From positions 1-5,591 of the forward strand of contig JAITVM010000071.1 in NCBI GenBank assembly GCA_031285815.1: a stretch of 5,591 bases of DNA. The letters are read 5' to 3'. Made by a program: the position numbers and the translations under genes. This document shows positions 1 through 4,854 of this stretch, in pieces (the stretch's first letter is position 1; each line of letters opens with the position of its first letter). Source of the DNA: Clostridiales bacterium. GTDB taxonomy: Bacteria > Bacillota > Clostridia > Lachnospirales > JAITVM01. The notes below the pieces were generated by a model. It was not told the DNA's origin. It worked only from the letters and a program-made list of their open reading frames with translations, and searched no databases.

Positions 1-5
1 GCCAG

Positions 6-36
6 AAATAAAAATGGGGCGGCCCCTATACCGCCC
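6..36 (-). terminator. Intrinsic terminator of the flavodoxin-like gene
   Basis: Read on the minus strand, GGGCGG (31-36) pairs with CCGCCC (17-22) around an 8-base loop, and a T-rich run (ATTTTTATTT, 6-15) follows. This 6-bp all-GC stem plus T-tract is a standard rho-independent terminator. The left arm lies inside the last codons of the gene and the stop codon (26-28) is in the loop, so coding sequence and terminator overlap. Confidence 0.8.
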
Positions 37-442
37 GGATATCAGAATATTTTACTACTTTACAGCCCCTCGCTTCAACTAGCCCTTTCGTTTTCTCTGC
101 ACTGCCCTTTGAGTTGCCGCTACCGGAAGTAAAAATCAATTCTACTTCCTTCCCGGCCGGCAGGGCATTAATTATATTGTTCATTGCCGGGGCGGGCCTC
201 CCTGCCCATATAGGCACAAGCACGATAATTTTTCCATATTGCGAAAAATCACAATTTATAGGCATTATTTCGGCCTGTTTGCGCTGTACTGCCGCAATAG
301 ACCCAAAAACATATGCATTAAATTTTGAGCGTTTATTTTTTTCTTTTACCTCAATAATTTCAGCATTTTCTTTTTTTGCAAGTTCTTCAGCCAGTTTTCT
401 TGTCTTGCCAGAATATGAATAGAACAACACTAGAGTTTTCAT
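26..442 (-). CDS. Short flavodoxin-like protein
   Basis: The predicted protein has 138 residues and a flavodoxin fold. It begins with a beta strand (MKTLVLFYSY) followed by an FMN-phosphate loop of the form S-Y-S-G-K-T (residues 9-14). A second flavin-contacting loop P-I-W-A-G-R-P-A-P is at 77-85, and a strand ending F-T-S-G-S-G-N-S is at 104-111. Flavodoxins are cytosolic FMN-binding electron carriers, or reductase-like relatives. The length is at the short end for the family, and no partner oxidoreductase is visible, so the redox partner is unknown. I chose the ATG at 442 because AAGGGGG (451-457) sits 8 bases upstream and an extended -10 promoter lies just beyond. A longer reading frame from 511 would start upstream of the likely transcript start and has a low-complexity N-terminus. 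The gene appears monocistronic, with its own promoter and terminator. FMN binding is inferred from the motif only. Confidence 0.85.
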   Translation of the reverse strand: MKTLVLFYSYSGKTRKLAEELAKKENAEIIEVKEKNKRSKFNAYVFGSIAAVQRKQAEIMPINCDFSQYGKIIVLVPIWAGRPAPAMNNIINALPAGKEVELIFTSGSGNSKGSAEKTKGLVEARGCKVVKYSDIRAV

Positions 443-478
443 TAATATGGCCCCCTTAATATTATTTTTATAAAACTG

Positions 479-487
479 ATTATACCA
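479..487 (-). promoter_or_regulatory. Extended -10 promoter for the flavodoxin-like gene
   Basis: The minus strand reads TGGTATAAT here: a perfect TATAAT (479-484) preceded by the TGn extension (485-487). No good -35 hexamer is seen 16-18 bases further upstream, which is tolerated by extended -10 sigma-A promoters. Transcription would begin near 472, giving a leader of about 30 bases before the ATG at 442. This supports the internal start codon. An ACTGATT/AATCAGT inverted pair (475-481 and 531-537) brackets the divergent intergenic region and touches this -10. Confidence 0.6.
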
Positions 488-572
488 CTTTTTAGGTAGT
501 TTATGGGGCAATTATATTTTTTATAACAAAAATCAGTCCATAAGAATAAAATATAAATTTATGAGGTGATAT

Positions 573-1733
573 ATGTACGCTTTATTGCTCGCTATTATAT
601 ACCTGTCTTTTATCAGCTTAGGGCTGCCCGATTCACTTTTAGGTTCAGCATGGCCATCTATGCATGTTGAAATGGGTGTGCCGCTATCATATGCCGGCAT
701 AGTTTCAATGGCCATATCTGCCTGTACAATTATTTCCAGCTTAATGTCAGATATGCTTACAAGGAAATTTAAGACAGGCCTTGTTACTGCCGCAAGCGTC
801 TTGATGACTGCCATAGCATTATTTGGTTTTTCAAAATCTTCATCATTTTGGCAGCTCTGCCTTTGGGCTATCCCATATGGCTTAGGCGCAGGCTCGGTAG
901 ACGCCGCTTTAAATAATTACGTAGCGCTGCACTATTCTTCAAGGCACATGAGCTGGCTCCATTGCTTTTGGGGTGTTGGGGCCTCAATCAGCCCATATAT
1001 AATGGGCTTTTGTTTGACAGAAGGGCTGGGCTTTAGTACCGGGTATTTTTCTGTATCAATAATCCAAATTATACTTTGCGCTTTTTTATTCATCAGCCTC
1101 CCGTTATGGAAGCTGCACCAAAATAAAGACGATAGCCCGCCGGATACAAAAAAACCGTTAAAGCTTACCGATATATTAAAAATACGGGGCGTAAAGTATG
1201 TATTGGCAGCTTTTTTCGGATATTGCGCACTTGAAGCAACCGCCGGGTTATGGGCAAGCAGCTTTTTAGTTGCGCAAAAAAATGTTAATGCAGAATCAGC
1301 CGCTACATATGCGTCATTTTTTTACTTAGGGATTACCTTTGGCCGTTTTTTATGCGGCTTTGCCGCAAACAAAATCGGGGACAGGAATATGATACGGCTC
1401 GGTATTGCTTTAATGTTTGCCGGTGTATCGGCCATACTCATGCCGGTACAGTCTGAATTTATATGCTTAGCCGGTTTAATAATTGTTGGTTTAGGGTGTG
1501 CCCCTGTGTACCCTTCCATTATACATGCAACACCCAGCAATTTTGGGGCAGAAAACTCCCAAGCCATTATTGGGGTCCAAATGGCCAGCGCATATGTGGG
1601 TTCAACATTTATGCCCGCTTTATTCGGCTTTATTGCAAATTATATTGGCGTCTGGCTTTACCCTTCGTTCCTCCTTATTTTAATTGCATGGATGCTCTTT
1701 ATGACAGAAAAATTAAATAAAGCTGTGCAATAA
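573..1733 (+). CDS. Major facilitator superfamily transporter, FucP/FHS-like
   Basis: This is a 386-residue, highly hydrophobic protein with a pattern of about twelve membrane helices split by a charged cytosolic loop (about residues 179-205), the usual MFS 6+6 layout and length. MFS motif A variants occur after helix 2 (S-D-M-L-T-R-K-F-K-T-G, 59-69) and in the second half (G-R-F-L-C-G-F-A-A-N-K-I-G-D-R, 257-271). The stretch P-Y-G-L-G-A-G-S-V-D-A-A-L-N-N (101-115) and the G-C-A-P-V-Y-P-S-I segment (308-316) are typical of the fucose-permease-like branch, which imports sugars by proton symport or exports small molecules. The substrate cannot be read from the sequence. The start is fixed by GAGGTGA (563-569) three bases before the ATG. 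The gene is divergent from the flavodoxin-like gene and stands alone. No convincing sigma-A promoter or terminator was found for it. Family is secure; substrate is unknown. Confidence 0.9.
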   Translation: MYALLLAIIYLSFISLGLPDSLLGSAWPSMHVEMGVPLSYAGIVSMAISACTIISSLMSDMLTRKFKTGLVTAASVLMTAIALFGFSKSSSFWQLCLWAIPYGLGAGSVDAALNNYVALHYSSRHMSWLHCFWGVGASISPYIMGFCLTEGLGFSTGYFSVSIIQIILCAFLFISLPLWKLHQNKDDSPPDTKKPLKLTDILKIRGVKYVLAAFFGYCALEATAGLWASSFLVAQKNVNAESAATYASFFYLGITFGRFLCGFAANKIGDRNMIRLGIALMFAGVSAILMPVQSEFICLAGLIIVGLGCAPVYPSIIHATPSNFGAENSQAIIGVQMASAYVGSTFMPALFGFIANYIGVWLYPSFLLILIAWMLFMTEKLNKAVQ

Positions 1734-1899
1734 TTATTTTTGCCAAAACCTTTTCTTGCCCAGTAAACTTTAAAAGCTGTACCGCGTATTTTATTATGTA
1801 AAAATTATTTTTTATAGTTGCACCGCATTAAAAAAAGCGTGGCCCCAAAGCCCGCCTTGTATAAACAAAAATAATATAAAACTAAAGGAGCGTATAATC

Positions 1900-2220
1900 A
1901 TGATTATTACTACAACCCCAAATGTTGACGGGTTTACTGTTACGGAATACAAAGGTATTGTTTTTGGCGAAGTTGTATCGGGTGTTAATTTTATTAAAGA
2001 CTTTGCCGCAGGGATAACTAATATATTTGGAGGCCGTTCTTCTTCATACGAAGGGGAGCTTGTTGAGGCAAGGGAAAACGCATTACGCGAACTGGAGCAA
2101 AGGGCGGCTTCAATGGGCGCTAACGCCGTTATCGGCGTAGATATCGATTATGAAGTATTAGGCACGGAAAACAATATGCTGATGGTTACCGCCTCCGGTA
2201 CTGCGGTTGTAGTTAGATAA
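1900..2220 (+). CDS. YbjQ/UPF0145 family protein
   Basis: The 106-residue product matches the small YbjQ/UPF0145 family (sometimes labelled heavy-metal-binding domain protein) over its full length. Its hallmarks are F-G-G-R-S-S-S-Y-E-G-E-L with V-E-A-R-E-N-A-L (43-62), G-A-N-A-V-I-G-V-D-I-D-Y-E (73-85) and a C-terminal S-G-T-A-V-V-V strand (99-105). Family structures are small alpha/beta proteins that form pentamer-like assemblies. Their cellular role is not established, and the metal-binding label is weak: there is no cysteine or histidine in this copy. It is predicted cytosolic, with no signal peptide. AAAGGAG (1884-1890) lies 9 bases before the ATG. The gene is monocistronic: 166 bases separate it from the upstream transporter, and a strong terminator follows. 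Confidence 0.9.
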   Translation: MIITTTPNVDGFTVTEYKGIVFGEVVSGVNFIKDFAAGITNIFGGRSSSYEGELVEARENALRELEQRAASMGANAVIGVDIDYEVLGTENNMLMVTASGTAVVVR

Positions 2221-2255
2221 TACGGTTTCACTTTTTTATAATTTAGCAAGGCGAT

Positions 2256-2303
2256 GGCTGTATCAAAATGGTTAAAATGGACCGTGGCGGTACAGCCTTT
2301 TTT
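2256..2303 (+). terminator. Intrinsic terminator downstream of ybjQ
   Basis: GGCTGTATC (2256-2264) pairs with GGTACAGCC (2289-2297) through nine positions, one of them G-U, and TTTTTT (2298-2303) follows directly. The 24-base interior contains a smaller GGTT/GACC hairpin, so the structure is a long stem with a capped loop. This is a good rho-independent terminator for the ybjQ transcript. It insulates that gene from the PTS operon. Confidence 0.8.
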
Positions 2304-2368
2304 AAGCAAATGCACCAGCAAATTTCCAGTATAGCCATGGCACCTATCCCCAAGAGTTTCGCCCTAAC

Positions 2369-2388
2369 AAAATATTGTTCAATATTTT
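2369..2388. repeat. Perfect 9-2-9 palindrome AAAATATTG-TT-CAATATTTT
   Basis: AAAATATTG (2369-2377) is followed after TT by its exact reverse complement CAATATTTT (2380-2388). With one bulged T the symmetry extends outwards to AACAAAATATTG/CAATATTTTTGTT (2366-2392). It lies about 190 bases before the EIIA gene and after the ybjQ terminator. It may be an operator for the PTS operon or a weak back-up terminator, since an AT-only stem followed by T-rich DNA could serve either way. The AT-rich background makes chance symmetry easier. Confidence 0.4.
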
Positions 2389-2472
2389 TGTTATTTAAAC
2401 ACCTTTTATAAAGTATTTTGACTTTTTAGCAAAGATACCAATGAATATATTGGGCTAAAATTACAAAAACCC

Positions 2473-2501
2473 TTGTGATAATCAATAAAAAATGGTAAAC
2501 T
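2473..2501 (+). promoter_or_regulatory. Candidate sigma-A promoter for the PTS operon (distal)
   Basis: TTGTGA (2473-2478) and TAAACT (2496-2501) are separated by 17 bases, and a TGG extension (2493-2495) precedes the -10. Each hexamer matches four of six consensus positions. Transcription would start near 2508, about 67 bases before EIIA. An inverted repeat GTAAA-CTTTA-TTTAC (2495-2509) overlaps the -10 and the presumed start, where a repressor would act. No cre-like or sigma-54 (-24/-12) element is evident nearby. Confidence 0.4.
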
Positions 2502-2509
2502 TTATTTAC
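2495..2509. repeat. GTAAA-N5-TTTAC inverted repeat, possible operator
   Basis: GTAAA (2495-2499) and TTTAC (2505-2509) form a 15-base dyad with a 5-base spacer, overlapping the -10 and start point of the distal promoter candidate. Position and size fit a dimeric repressor site. The regulator is not in the window and no family can be assigned from the half-site. Confidence 0.3.
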
Positions 2510-2522
2510 GCTTTATATGCAC

Positions 2523-2552
2523 TTGATATGTTCGTCAAACAGGCTATATAAA
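2523..2552 (+). promoter_or_regulatory. Candidate sigma-A promoter for the PTS operon (proximal)
   Basis: TTGATA (2523-2528) and TATAAA (2547-2552) are 18 bases apart and match the consensus at five of six positions each. Transcription would begin near 2559, leaving a short leader of about 16 bases that still includes GGAGG (2564-2568). This is the better hexamer match of the two candidates, but the short leader is a drawback. Which one is used cannot be decided from the sequence. Confidence 0.4.
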
Positions 2553-2574
2553 AAACAATTGTTGGAGGTTTTCT

Positions 2575-3009
2575 ATGATTGGAATGATCATCACAGGCCA
2601 TGGCGAGTTTGCACCCGGCATTGCCCACGCGCTTGAAATGACTGCCGGCAAACAAGATTTTATGCTCGCTGTGCCTTTTATGGATGGCCAAGATTTATCC
2701 GAGTTTGAGCAAAGCTTGTTAGTTTCTGCATCAAAGCTTAAGGGATCTGTAGAAGGTGTCGTCTTTTTCACCGATATGCTCGGCGGTACACCGTTCCGCT
2801 CTTCCATGCTGGCATCAGCACAAACTGAAAATTCTGCAGTCGTCGTCGGTAGCAACTTACCAATGTTGATTGAAATGGCGCTGACCCGTGGCGGTTTTGA
2901 CAACGCAAAAGAGCTTGCCGCCGCTGCAAAGCAGGCCGGGCTTTCTAGCATCGACGCGCCCGAATTGCCATCGGGCCATAAAGAAGAAACAGATGAGGGC
3001 GGAATATAA
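2575..3009 (+). CDS. PTS mannose-family EIIA component, AgaF-like
   Basis: This 144-residue cytosolic protein receives phosphate from HPr and passes it to EIIB. The phosphorylated residue should be His9 in the motif I-I-T-G-H-G-E-F-A-P-G (5-15). The family signature T-D-M-L-G-G-T-P-F-R is at 66-75, followed by G-S-N-L-P-M-L-I-E (92-100), which shapes the active site. The length and the T-G-H-G-x-F-A start resemble E. coli AgaF, the EIIA of the N-acetylgalactosamine system, more than the longer mannose IIAB fusion: here EIIA is a separate domain and EIIB is encoded apart. GGAGG (2564-2568) lies 6 bases before the ATG. The gene leads the operon and its TAA ends one base before the yajC ATG, so the two are translationally coupled. 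The sugar specificity is inferred only from family resemblance. Confidence 0.93.
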   Translation: MIGMIITGHGEFAPGIAHALEMTAGKQDFMLAVPFMDGQDLSEFEQSLLVSASKLKGSVEGVVFFTDMLGGTPFRSSMLASAQTENSAVVVGSNLPMLIEMALTRGGFDNAKELAAAAKQAGLSSIDAPELPSGHKEETDEGGI

Positions 3010-3010
3010 T

Positions 3011-3298
3011 ATGAATGGTATCTGGGACAATGTGTTTGCAAGCTCGATTGTAATGCTGGCAATGATACTCATCATGGCTGCAGTCCTCGCCGCCGTGAGT
3101 TTTAGGGGTACTGCAAAGCGCCGCAAGCATTTTGAGGATTTGCACAAACGGCTAAAAAGCGGCCAAAAAGTTATGACAAGCAGCGGCATTTATGGGACCA
3201 TTAAAAAGGTTTCCGAAGATACTGTAGATATGGAAGTCAAATCCGGTGCCGTTATGACAGTTTCACGGTTTATGATTGCAGAGATTGTCTCCGAGTAA
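3011..3298 (+). CDS. YajC-like membrane protein within the PTS operon
   Basis: The product has 95 residues: one hydrophobic helix (about 10-31) and a basic cytosolic part. The C-terminal portion K-R-L-K-S-G-Q-K-V-M-T-S-S-G-I-Y-G-T-I-K-K-V (46-67) matches the conserved YajC core, in which a G-x-x-V-x-T-x-x-G-x-x-G pattern is typical. YajC is a small accessory subunit that associates with SecDF/YidC at the Sec translocon. Housekeeping copies normally sit beside secD/secF or tgt. This copy lies between EIIA and EIIB and lacks the usual R-P-Q motif after the helix, having F-R-G-T-A-K-R-R-K (31-39) instead, so it is likely a specialised paralogue. I chose the ATG at 3011, one base after the EIIA stop, because GGCGGA (2998-3003) precedes it; an upstream extension would be an EIIA shadow. 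A role in assembling the EIIC/EIID complex is only a hypothesis. Confidence 0.85.
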   Translation: MNGIWDNVFASSIVMLAMILIMAAVLAAVSFRGTAKRRKHFEDLHKRLKSGQKVMTSSGIYGTIKKVSEDTVDMEVKSGAVMTVSRFMIAEIVSE

Positions 3299-3314
3299 GC
3301 GCATACGGTTTGCC

Positions 3315-3343
3315 TTTACATATATTTTGAACTAATGTATAAA
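3315..3343 (+). promoter_or_regulatory. Candidate internal sigma-A promoter before EIIB
   Basis: TTTACA (3315-3320) and TATAAA (3338-3343) are separated by exactly 17 bases, each matching five of six consensus positions. They fall in the 121-base gap between yajC and EIIB. Transcription would start near 3350, leaving a leader of about 70 bases that contains a TGCCCT/AGGGCA inverted repeat. If active, it would express EIIB-EIIC-EIID separately from EIIA-yajC. Confidence 0.45.
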
Positions 3344-3358
3344 ATAACTACTATGGTG

Positions 3359-3388
3359 TGCCCTAAATACCTATACTAAAAAAGGGCA
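3359..3388 (+). repeat. TGCCCT/AGGGCA inverted repeat in the yajC-EIIB gap
   Basis: TGCCCT (3359-3364) and AGGGCA (3383-3388) are perfect 6-base complements separated by 18 A-rich bases. It could fold as an RNA stem-loop in the EIIB leader, ending 16 bases before the ribosome binding site (3405-3411). No T-run follows on the plus strand, so it is not a normal terminator. It may act as an RNA processing or stabilising element, or as an operator. Confidence 0.35.
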
Positions 3389-3419
3389 AAATATCAATAA
3401 AGATAAAGGAGTTTAAATT

Positions 3420-3896
3420 ATGCCAAACATTTTATTGACAAGAATTGATAACAGGTTAATCCACGGGCAAGTCGCGACGATGTGGACATCGCATGTAGGG
3501 GCAAATCTGATCCTTGTTGCAAATGACAACGTCGCAGGCGATAAAATGCGCCAGAGCCTCATGGATATGGCTGCGCCTAACGGCGTTCAAACCCGCTATT
3601 TCACGTTGCAAAAAACCATAGATGTCATCCACAAAGCCAGTGAAAAGCAAAAGATTTTTATCGTTTGCGAATCACCTCAGGATGTCTTAACATTGGTTGA
3701 AGGCGGCGTCCCCATAAAGGAAGTTAACATTGGCAACATGCACATGGCCGATGGGAAGCGCCAAGTTGCAACCACGGTTGCTGTTGATGACGCTGATGTG
3801 GCGGCCTTTAAAAAAATGGAGGAGAAAGGGGTGAAACTGGTAATTCGCCGTGTCCCTCAAGAAGCGGTGGAAAATAAAGAAAAACTGTATTCATAA
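3420..3896 (+). CDS. PTS mannose-family EIIB component, AgaV/AgaB-like
   Basis: The 158-residue cytosolic protein accepts phosphate from EIIA and phosphorylates the incoming sugar. The phosphorylated residue should be His15 in the hallmark R-I-D-N-R-L-I-H-G-Q-V (8-18). Further family features are the W-T-S-x-x-G-A-N segment (22-29) and V-N-I-G-N-M-H (101-107). The sequence closely recalls E. coli AgaB/AgaV of the N-acetylgalactosamine PTS. Length is normal for a free-standing EIIB. AAAGGAG (3405-3411) lies 8 bases before the ATG. Unlike the other junctions it is preceded by a 121-base gap with a candidate promoter and an inverted repeat, and it is followed by a 145-base gap before EIIC. The function of the fold is secure; the exact sugar is not. 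Confidence 0.94.
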   Translation: MPNILLTRIDNRLIHGQVATMWTSHVGANLILVANDNVAGDKMRQSLMDMAAPNGVQTRYFTLQKTIDVIHKASEKQKIFIVCESPQDVLTLVEGGVPIKEVNIGNMHMADGKRQVATTVAVDDADVAAFKKMEEKGVKLVIRRVPQEAVENKEKLYS

Positions 3897-3974
3897 TCTA
3901 ATTAACCGTTTTACTCCGGAATGTTTATGGGCACGCGGACCTTTTTTACTGATGAATTTTAATAAATTACCGGC

Positions 3975-4017
3975 ATAATATTTTTTCGCGCTACATAAAC
4001 CCCCGGAAAAAAATTAT
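3975..4017 (+). repeat. Imperfect 14-base inverted repeat just before EIIC
   Basis: The arm at 3975-3988 (ATAATATTTTTTCG) pairs with the arm at 4004-4017 (CGGAAAAAAATTAT) at 13 of 14 positions, including one G-U, around a 15-base loop. It ends 14 bases before the EIIC ribosome binding site (4032-4036). As RNA it would form a stem with a GC pair at the loop end. It could protect or punctuate the message between EIIB and EIIC. Most pairs are A-T in AT-rich DNA, so chance must be considered. Confidence 0.4.
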
Positions 4018-4041
4018 CGAAATTATTGATTGGAGGAAAAT

Positions 4042-4854
4042 ATGGACTATAATATTTTTCAAGTACTCCTTGTATTCTTAGTGACATTTGTCATCGCAAT
4101 TGACCAATTTGACTTTTTAGAATCGCTCTATCAACCTATTGTAACCGGGCCAATTATCGGGCTTATTCTTGGCGATTTAAACACCGGCTTGGTTGTCGGC
4201 GGTATGTATCAGCTTATGACAATCGGCAACATGCCTGTTGGTGGCGCACAGCCCCCTAACGCAGTTATCGGCGGTATCATGGCAACAGTGCTTGCAATCT
4301 CTGTTAAAATGGATGCGACTTTGGCGATTGCGGCGGCAATCCCGTTTGCTATGTTGGGGCAATACGGCATTACCCTTCTCTTCACCCTTCGTTCACCAAT
4401 AAACGCTTTGGCTGACAAGGCTGCTGAAAATGCTGACCCTAAAACTATTGAAAAAATTACTTTCCTCAATATGTTATTAATCGGCGTTGTATTCGGTTTA
4501 ATCGTTACATTATTCTTTATCGGCGGCGCAACATTCGGCCAAGATATCGTTAACGCTATCCCTAAATGGATCACAGCAGGTTTATCTGCAGCCGGCGGTA
4601 TGATGCGTTATGTTGGTTTCGCAGTGCTTTTGAAAGTTATGATGTCCAAAGACATGTGGGGCTTCTATTTCCTTGGTTTTGCACTTGCTTGTATCCTTAC
4701 TGGTATCCCAGCGCTTGCAGGCCCTGCACTCCTGTTGTTAGCATTCATTGGTTTCGGTTTCGCTTACTGGGATTACCAAAACCGTATCCATATGAAAGAA
4801 TTAGCTGGCACAGCCGGTGCGAACTACAATGGAGGTGACGAAGATGGCATATAA
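4042..4854 (+). CDS. PTS mannose-family EIIC component, AgaW-like permease
   Basis: This 270-residue integral membrane protein is the sugar-translocating EIIC subunit that works with EIID. It has several hydrophobic helices. The conserved features are G-P-I-I-G-L-I-L-G-D (36-45), the signature G-G-A-Q-P-P-N-A-V-I-G-G (67-78) that lines the substrate site in this family, and a charged loop ending A-E-N-A-D (128-132) that recalls AgaW. I chose the ATG at 4042 because GGAGG (4032-4036) lies 5 bases upstream; a TTG at 4030 is in frame but lies across that ribosome binding site. The C-terminus (D-E-D-G-I) overlaps EIID by 11 bases. All three arginines use CGT, unlike the AGG/CGG of the MFS gene, consistent with strong expression. 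Confidence 0.94.
   Translation: MDYNIFQVLLVFLVTFVIAIDQFDFLESLYQPIVTGPIIGLILGDLNTGLVVGGMYQLMTIGNMPVGGAQPPNAVIGGIMATVLAISVKMDATLAIAAAIPFAMLGQYGITLLFTLRSPINALADKAAENADPKTIEKITFLNMLLIGVVFGLIVTLFFIGGATFGQDIVNAIPKWITAGLSAAGGMMRYVGFAVLLKVMMSKDMWGFYFLGFALACILTGIPALAGPALLLLAFIGFGFAYWDYQNRIHMKELAGTAGANYNGGDEDGI

Larger units (their letters stand above)
2221..2574. other. 354-base gene-free stretch before the PTS operon
   Basis: No convincing protein gene lies here. The stretch holds the ybjQ terminator (2256-2303), a 9-2-9 palindrome (2369-2388), two candidate sigma-A promoters (2473-2501 and 2523-2552), a GTAAA-N5-TTTAC inverted repeat (2495-2509) and the EIIA ribosome binding site (2564-2568). The region between 2304 and 2368 shows nothing recognisable apart from a 31-codon minus-strand frame discussed separately. 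The stretch is best read as the regulatory region of the PTS operon. Confidence 0.7.

Noticed and set aside
1776..2296. GCTGTACCGC (1776-1785) and its reverse complement (2287-2296) flanking the ybjQ gene, possibly ends of a mobile cassette
   Set aside because: A ten-base match is expected several times by chance in a window this size, no target duplication is seen, and one copy is explained by the terminator stem.
2888..3010. Upstream 41-codon extension of the YajC-like frame
   Set aside because: It overlaps the end of EIIA in another frame and has no YajC similarity. The ATG at 3011 with a nearby purine-rich site gives a normal-length protein.
3005..3010. Perfect TATAAT just before the yajC ATG
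   Set aside because: No -35-like hexamer lies 16-18 bases upstream, and transcription from it would start within the yajC coding region.
2544..3062. 172-codon open frame on the minus strand opposite EIIA
   Set aside because: It lies fully across the EIIA gene, has no ribosome binding site of note and shows no recognisable domain. The plus-strand frame has clear PTS motifs, so this is a shadow.
2220..3311. Direct repeat ATACGGTTT just after the ybjQ and yajC stop codons
   Set aside because: A nine-base repeat is common by chance in 5.6 kb, and the surrounding similarity is only AT-richness.
3915..3947. TCCG/CGGA with following T-run after EIIB as a terminator
   Set aside because: The stem is only four base pairs with an 18-base loop, too weak to call. 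It could at most cause minor pausing.
3929..3948. GGGCACG resembling a sigma-54 -24 element between EIIB and EIIC
   Set aside because: The required GC of a -12 element does not occur ten bases downstream (TT is there), and no other -24/-12 pair was seen in the operon's upstream region.
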